A stretch of 64,000 nt of DNA from Parafrankia elaeagni (GTDB taxonomy: Bacteria > Actinomycetota > Actinomycetes > Frankiales > Frankiaceae). A model generated the notes under the pieces. The model was not told the origin of the DNA and ran no database searches. It saw nothing but the letters and a program-made list of their open reading frames with translations. The translations under genes were made by a program, and so were the position numbers. Below are positions 60,438 to 64,000 of this stretch, one piece after another (within the stretch, counting starts at the first letter, position 1; each line of letters starts with the position of its first letter). The DNA is taken from contig NZ_KB893794.1 of assembly GCF_000374165.1 (NCBI RefSeq), forward strand, positions 1 to 64,000, written 5' to 3'.

Positions 60438-61391
60438 ATGAGACGACCGTGGCACGGAGGTTTCTGGATCGCGTTCGCCGCGGCCGTCATCCGGCCGCTG
60501 TCGTGGCTGTTGACTCGCCGGCGCTGGTCGGGCCAGGAGAACATCCCCGGGTCGGGGGGCGTCATCCTGGTCGCGAACCACCTCTCGACAGTGGACCCAC
60601 CCCTGCTCGCGCACTATGTGTACGCCACCGGGCGTAATCCCCGGTTCATGGCGACGAGCGATCTGTGGGAGGTTCCGATCCTGCGCCATGTGCTGGCCGG
60701 CGCCGGCCAGATCCCGGTACACCGCCGGGATCCCAACGCCCAGGAGGCGTTGCGCGACGCGATCGCGGCGCTGTGGGCCGGGCGGGCCCTGGTCATCTAT
60801 CCCGAGGGTGGGATCACCACCGATCCGGACTACTGGCCGAGGCCGGCGCGCACCGGCGTGGCGAGGCTCGCCCTCGCGACCGGGGCACCGGTGGTTCCGG
60901 TGGCCCAGTGGGGCGCCCAGCGCATCTGGGGGCGGGAGCGCCGGCTGCGGCTGTTCGCCCGCCCCGAGATCCGGATCCATGCCGGTCCGCCGGTCGACCT
61001 CGCCCGTTTCGCCGCGCGGGCGGAACCGCTGCTCAGGCCGACCGTGGCGACCGACGGCGAGCAGCCGGCTGGTGGCGAGCACGGGTTCGGCGGCGAGCAG
61101 GAATCCGGCGGCGAGTACGGGTCCGGCGGACTGGCGCCGCTGTTGCGCGAGGTGACCGAGGCGGTGATGGCCGGCCTGACCGCGGAACTGGAGCGGATCC
61201 GCGGTGCCGCGAGGCCGGCCGTGATGCCCCGGCCGGGCCAGGAGGCCATCCCACCCCTGCAGGTGGCTCCGGCCGACGCCGCGGCCGGTGCAGCCGCGGC
61301 CGGTACAGCCGCAGCCGGTACAGAGGCCGGCACCGCGTCCGGTACCGGGTCGGACGCTGGGTCGACGGCCCGCCCCGGAGGCGGCGGGTGA
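60438..61391 (+). CDS. plsC: 1-acylglycerol-3-phosphate acyltransferase
   Basis: PlsC adds the second acyl chain to make phosphatidic acid. The 317-residue protein has an N-terminal hydrophobic segment (FWIAFAAAVIRPLSWLL), ANHLSTVDPP (the HX4D motif), RFMATSDLWEVP, IPVHRRD, and YPEGGITTDPDYWP (the EGT-type motif as EGG). The C-terminal 70 residues are Gly/Glu then Ala/Thr-rich repeats with no known role. It overlaps gpsA by four bases (GTGA), so the two phospholipid-precursor enzymes are made together. Confidence 0.9.
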   Translation: MRRPWHGGFWIAFAAAVIRPLSWLLTRRRWSGQENIPGSGGVILVANHLSTVDPPLLAHYVYATGRNPRFMATSDLWEVPILRHVLAGAGQIPVHRRDPNAQEALRDAIAALWAGRALVIYPEGGITTDPDYWPRPARTGVARLALATGAPVVPVAQWGAQRIWGRERRLRLFARPEIRIHAGPPVDLARFAARAEPLLRPTVATDGEQPAGGEHGFGGEQESGGEYGSGGLAPLLREVTEAVMAGLTAELERIRGAARPAVMPRPGQEAIPPLQVAPADAAAGAAAAGTAAAGTEAGTASGTGSDAGSTARPGGGG

Positions 61392-62395
61392 GGCGCGCGG
61401 CAGTGCTCACGGCCGGCTCCTGGGGCACCGTGTTCGCCAAGGTGCTCGGGGACGCCGGTGCCCGGGTCACACTGGTCGCCCGTGACCAGGAGATCGCGGA
61501 CGCGATCAACGCCCGTCACGTGAACCCCCGGTACCTCGCGAACGTCCGGCTGCCCGACCTCGTCCGTGCCACGGTCCGTCCCGAGCAGGCACTGCCCGGT
61601 GCCGACCTGGTGGTGCTGGCGGTGCCGTCGCACGCGCTGCGGGCCTGCCTGACCGACTGGGCGCCGCTGGTGGGCTCCCAGGCCGTCTACGTCAGCCTGA
61701 TGAAGGGGATCGAGGCCGGCAGCAGCCGGCGGATGAGCGAGGTGATCGCGCAGACCGCCGGGGTCGGGCCGGAGCGCATCGCGGTCGTCAGCGGGCCGAA
61801 CCTGGCTCGCGAGATCGCGGCCGAACATCCCGCCGCCACCGTGATCGCCAGCGCCTCGACGTCCACTGCGCACGCTGTGCAGGCTGCCTGCTGGACGCCC
61901 TACCTACGGCCTTACACCAACGGTGACGTCGTCGGATGCGAGCTCGGCGGGGCGGTGAAGAACGTCATCGCGCTCGCTGCCGGGATGCTGGAAGGCATGG
62001 GTTTCGGCACCAACAGCCAGGCCTCGCTGATCACCCGCGGGCTGGCCGAGACCACCCGGCTCGGCGCCGCGCTGGGCGCCGAGCCGATGACGTTCGCCGG
62101 GTTGGCCGGGCTCGGTGACCTGGTGGCCACCTGTGGCTCCCCACTGTCGCGGAACCGGACGTTCGGCGAGAAGCTGGGCCGTGGCATGACCCTGGACCAG
62201 GTGCTCGCGCAGCAGCGCCAGGTCGCCGAGGGGGTCAGCTCCTGCCGGCCGCTGCTCGCCCTGGCCGAGCGCCTCGGCGTGTCGATGCCCATCACCCGGC
62301 AGGTCGAGCGGGTGCTTTACGAGGGCCTGCCGCCGCTGGAGGCGGTCAAGGACCTGATGAGCCGCGAGCCCGGCCCGGAGTACCGCACCCCCTGA
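61388..62395 (+). CDS. gpsA: glycerol-3-phosphate dehydrogenase
   Basis: GpsA reduces dihydroxyacetone phosphate to sn-glycerol-3-phosphate, the backbone used by PlsC. The 335-residue protein has the NAD(P) motif as VLTAGSWGT (first Gly replaced by Thr), VPSHALR, SLMKGIE, SGPNLAREIA, the catalytic Lys in GGAVKNVIALAAGM and FAGLAGLGDLVATC. GTG 61388 overlaps the plsC stop. The changed first Gly of GxGxWG is unusual but similar variants with Thr at a nearby position occur in actinobacteria. Confidence 0.94.
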   Translation: MRRAAVLTAGSWGTVFAKVLGDAGARVTLVARDQEIADAINARHVNPRYLANVRLPDLVRATVRPEQALPGADLVVLAVPSHALRACLTDWAPLVGSQAVYVSLMKGIEAGSSRRMSEVIAQTAGVGPERIAVVSGPNLAREIAAEHPAATVIASASTSTAHAVQAACWTPYLRPYTNGDVVGCELGGAVKNVIALAAGMLEGMGFGTNSQASLITRGLAETTRLGAALGAEPMTFAGLAGLGDLVATCGSPLSRNRTFGEKLGRGMTLDQVLAQQRQVAEGVSSCRPLLALAERLGVSMPITRQVERVLYEGLPPLEAVKDLMSREPGPEYRTP

Positions 62396-62420
62396 CCGCG
62401 GGAGAGTCGGCCGGCGGCGC

Positions 62421-63848
62421 TCAGCCGGCCGCGGCGCCCGGGGCCGTCGCCGGGGCCGTCGCCGCCGCCGGGGCCGCGGCGGCATCCGACGCGGGGGCGC
62501 CCGCCGGTCGGGTCTCGATCAGCGCACCGATCGACCGGAGCTTGCCGACCGGGTCCTCGTAGCCGCGTTCCAGGAAACGAGTGCCGCGGATCAGGCTGGA
62601 CCCCTCCGCGATGAGCGCGGCCATCACATAGGCGAAGCCGGCCCGCAGGTCGGGAATCTCCAGGTCCGTGCCGCGCAACGGGGTGGGCCCGCTGACGACG
62701 GCCGAGTGCTCGAAGTCGCGGGAGGCGAACCGGCATCCCTTGCTGCCGAGGCAGATCGTCGACAGCGCGATGCCCGCGCCCATCTCGTTGAGCTGGCGGG
62801 TGTAGCCGAACCGGTCCTCGTAGATCGTCTCGTGGATCACCGACACGCCCTTGGCCTGGGTGAGCAGGACCGTCAGCGGCTGCTGCCAGTCGGTCATGTA
62901 ACCCGGGTGGACATCGGTCTGGACGTGGGTCGCGGTGAGCTCGCGCGCCCGCCGGAACGTCAGGCCGTGCGGGCTGACCTCGAACTCGCCGCCGAGCCGG
63001 CGCAGGTGGTTGAGGAAGGTGGCGACATGCTCCTGGCGGGCACCGACGACGTCCACCCGGCCGTTCGTCGCGACCGCCGCCGCGGCGAACGAGGCGACCT
63101 CGATCCGGTCGGGGATCGGCGCGTGCGTCGCTCCGTGCAGGGCCTCGACGCCCTGTACGACGATCGTGCGGTCGACCTCGACGTCGACCAGCGCGCCCAT
63201 CTGCTGCAGGAACAGGATGAGGTCGATGATCTCGGGCTCCACTGCGGCGTTGGAGATCACCGTGGTGCCCTTGGCGCGGACGGCCGCGAGCAACAGGTTC
63301 TCGGTCGCCCCGACGCTCGGGAACGGCAGCGTCACGTGCGCCCCGTGCAGACCCAGCGTCTTGACCTCGACCGAGCGCAGCTGCTCAGTGATCTCGGCGC
63401 CCATCGCGCGCAGCCCGCGCAGGTGGAAGTCGACCGGGCGCTTGCCGATCCGGCACCCTCCGGGCAGGGGGACGACCGCCTCGCCGACCCGGTGCAGCAG
63501 CGGGCCCATCATCAGGATGGGGATCCGGTTGACCCCGGAGTAGGCCTCCGCGAGCGACGCGTCGACGATTCGCGGCGTCGCGACCCGCACCGTGTGCGCG
63601 TCCAGCCATTCGACCTGGGTGCCCAGCTCGGCGAGCATGCCGAGCACGACGTCCACCTCGACGATGCGCGGCACCTTGGTCAGGGTGCACGGCTCGGGAG
63701 TGAGCAGGGTGGCGACGAGCAGCTTCGTGACCGAGTTCTTCGCCCCGGAGACCTCGACGGACCCGGTCAGTGGCGCGCCACCGACGATCGTGTACCAGTG
63801 CTGGTCAGCGCCCGGGGGAGTGATCATGCCGGTACTGGTTTCCCTCAC
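62421..63848 (-). CDS. murA: UDP-GlcNAc 1-carboxyvinyltransferase
   Basis: MurA transfers enolpyruvate to UDP-GlcNAc, the first committed peptidoglycan step. The 475-residue protein has Lys37 in SGAKNSVTK, Cys132 in PGGCRIGKRPVD (the fosfomycin-reactive Cys), MTDWQQPLTVLLTQAKG and the late FLERGYED. It resembles the second MurA (MurA2 type) of streptomycetes; whether the genome has another copy is not known. The last 30 residues are Ala/Pro-rich. GTG 63848 has GGAGG 6 bases upstream. It is convergent with gpsA, 25 bases apart. Confidence 0.93.
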   Translation of the reverse strand: MRETSTGMITPPGADQHWYTIVGGAPLTGSVEVSGAKNSVTKLLVATLLTPEPCTLTKVPRIVEVDVVLGMLAELGTQVEWLDAHTVRVATPRIVDASLAEAYSGVNRIPILMMGPLLHRVGEAVVPLPGGCRIGKRPVDFHLRGLRAMGAEITEQLRSVEVKTLGLHGAHVTLPFPSVGATENLLLAAVRAKGTTVISNAAVEPEIIDLILFLQQMGALVDVEVDRTIVVQGVEALHGATHAPIPDRIEVASFAAAAVATNGRVDVVGARQEHVATFLNHLRRLGGEFEVSPHGLTFRRARELTATHVQTDVHPGYMTDWQQPLTVLLTQAKGVSVIHETIYEDRFGYTRQLNEMGAGIALSTICLGSKGCRFASRDFEHSAVVSGPTPLRGTDLEIPDLRAGFAYVMAALIAEGSSLIRGTRFLERGYEDPVGKLRSIGALIETRPAGAPASDAAAAPAAATAPATAPGAAAG

Positions 63849-63891
63849 GGGCTGCCTCCACGACGGTGGGTCGATTGCGCCAGGGTTTGAG

Positions 63892-63907
63892 ATGCGTCAC
63901 ATCGCAT
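63892..63907. promoter_or_regulatory. inverted repeat upstream of murA
   Basis: ATGCG-TCACAT-CGCAT (arms 5, spacer 6) lies 44 bases upstream of the murA start and may be an operator. Confidence 0.45.
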
Positions 63908-64000
63908 GGTGCGTCCGGGCCCGCTGTGCGAGCGCTCCAGCTGTGGCCGGGGAGATTCAATCAGACGCCCGGATCGGCTCCGCGAGGCCCACGGGTGCGC

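Overview
The window is a chromosomal segment of a very GC-rich (about 72% by eye) actinomycete. High GC at third codon positions, many GTG starts, starts that sit 6-8 bases after a TANNNT -10 element, an NdgR-type IclR regulator beside leuCD, a PASTA-domain Ser/Thr kinase, a CofC/FbiD-like (F420) enzyme and the order cysteine desulfurase-mnmA-methionine synthase-ligA-ACT protein-gatCA-gatB all point to Actinomycetia. A Frankia-like organism is my best guess, but that is inference. I see no insertion sequence, prophage or CRISPR array; this is mostly core chromosome. Layout: 1-173 is the end of an rRNA operon (23S-5S spacer and 5S rRNA). 553-4711 holds icmF, a fused acyl-CoA mutase, and a MarR regulator. 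4948-10706 is a sulfur/tRNA-thiolation and DNA-ligase block (cysteine desulfurase, mnmA, a MetE-core methionine synthase, ligA). 10847-13917 has a GGDEF-EAL membrane protein convergent with an ACT-domain protein. 14304-18127 encodes the tRNA amidotransferase (gatC, gatA, a small membrane protein, gatB), followed by a phosphoesterase and a class B penicillin-binding protein. 21282-37675 is dominated by branched-chain amino-acid synthesis: ilvBNC with an attenuator leader, serA, leuA with a four-leucine leader peptide, leuB, ilvE and cimA. Interspersed there are a septum-formation-like protein, a DUF1059 protein, an EAL protein, a CBS protein and a Crp/Fnr regulator. 38015-42308 carries a lytic transglycosylase, an unknown gene, a small four-cysteine protein resembling a high-potential iron-sulfur protein and a fumarylacetoacetase-family enzyme. 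42463-42652 has tRNA-Gln and tRNA-Glu, then a strong terminator. 43053-47970 contains a small Cys-rich protein, an orphan histidine kinase and a PASTA kinase. 48442-51532 is ndgR divergent from leuCD. 52055-55878 holds HU, polyphosphate kinase and a transglutaminase. 56377-63848 has a second GGDEF-EAL protein, a cyclase-family protein, cofC/fbiD, plsC, gpsA and murA. How the genes fit together: IlvBN, IlvC and IlvE serve valine and isoleucine; LeuA, LeuCD, LeuB and IlvE make leucine; CimA with LeuCD and LeuB can supply 2-oxobutyrate for isoleucine from pyruvate. IlvD and threonine deaminase are not in the window. Control is visible at three places: a Val/Leu/Ile leader peptide before ilvB, a leucine leader peptide before leuA, and twin palindromes between ndgR and leuC. 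The cysteine desulfurase probably feeds MnmA for 2-thiouridine in tRNAs for Glu, Gln and Lys; tRNA-Gln and tRNA-Glu are in this window, and GatCAB also acts on misacylated tRNA-Gln. Three c-di-GMP-type proteins, a PASTA kinase, two peptidoglycan enzymes plus MurA, and PlsC/GpsA give the rest of the window a signalling and envelope flavour. The most unusual items are the small HiPIP-like protein, whose reading frame is antisense to the tail of its neighbour, a 20-bp perfect palindrome before the PASTA kinase gene, phased direct repeats before serA, leuA and leuC, and a stand-alone MetE-core methionine synthase.
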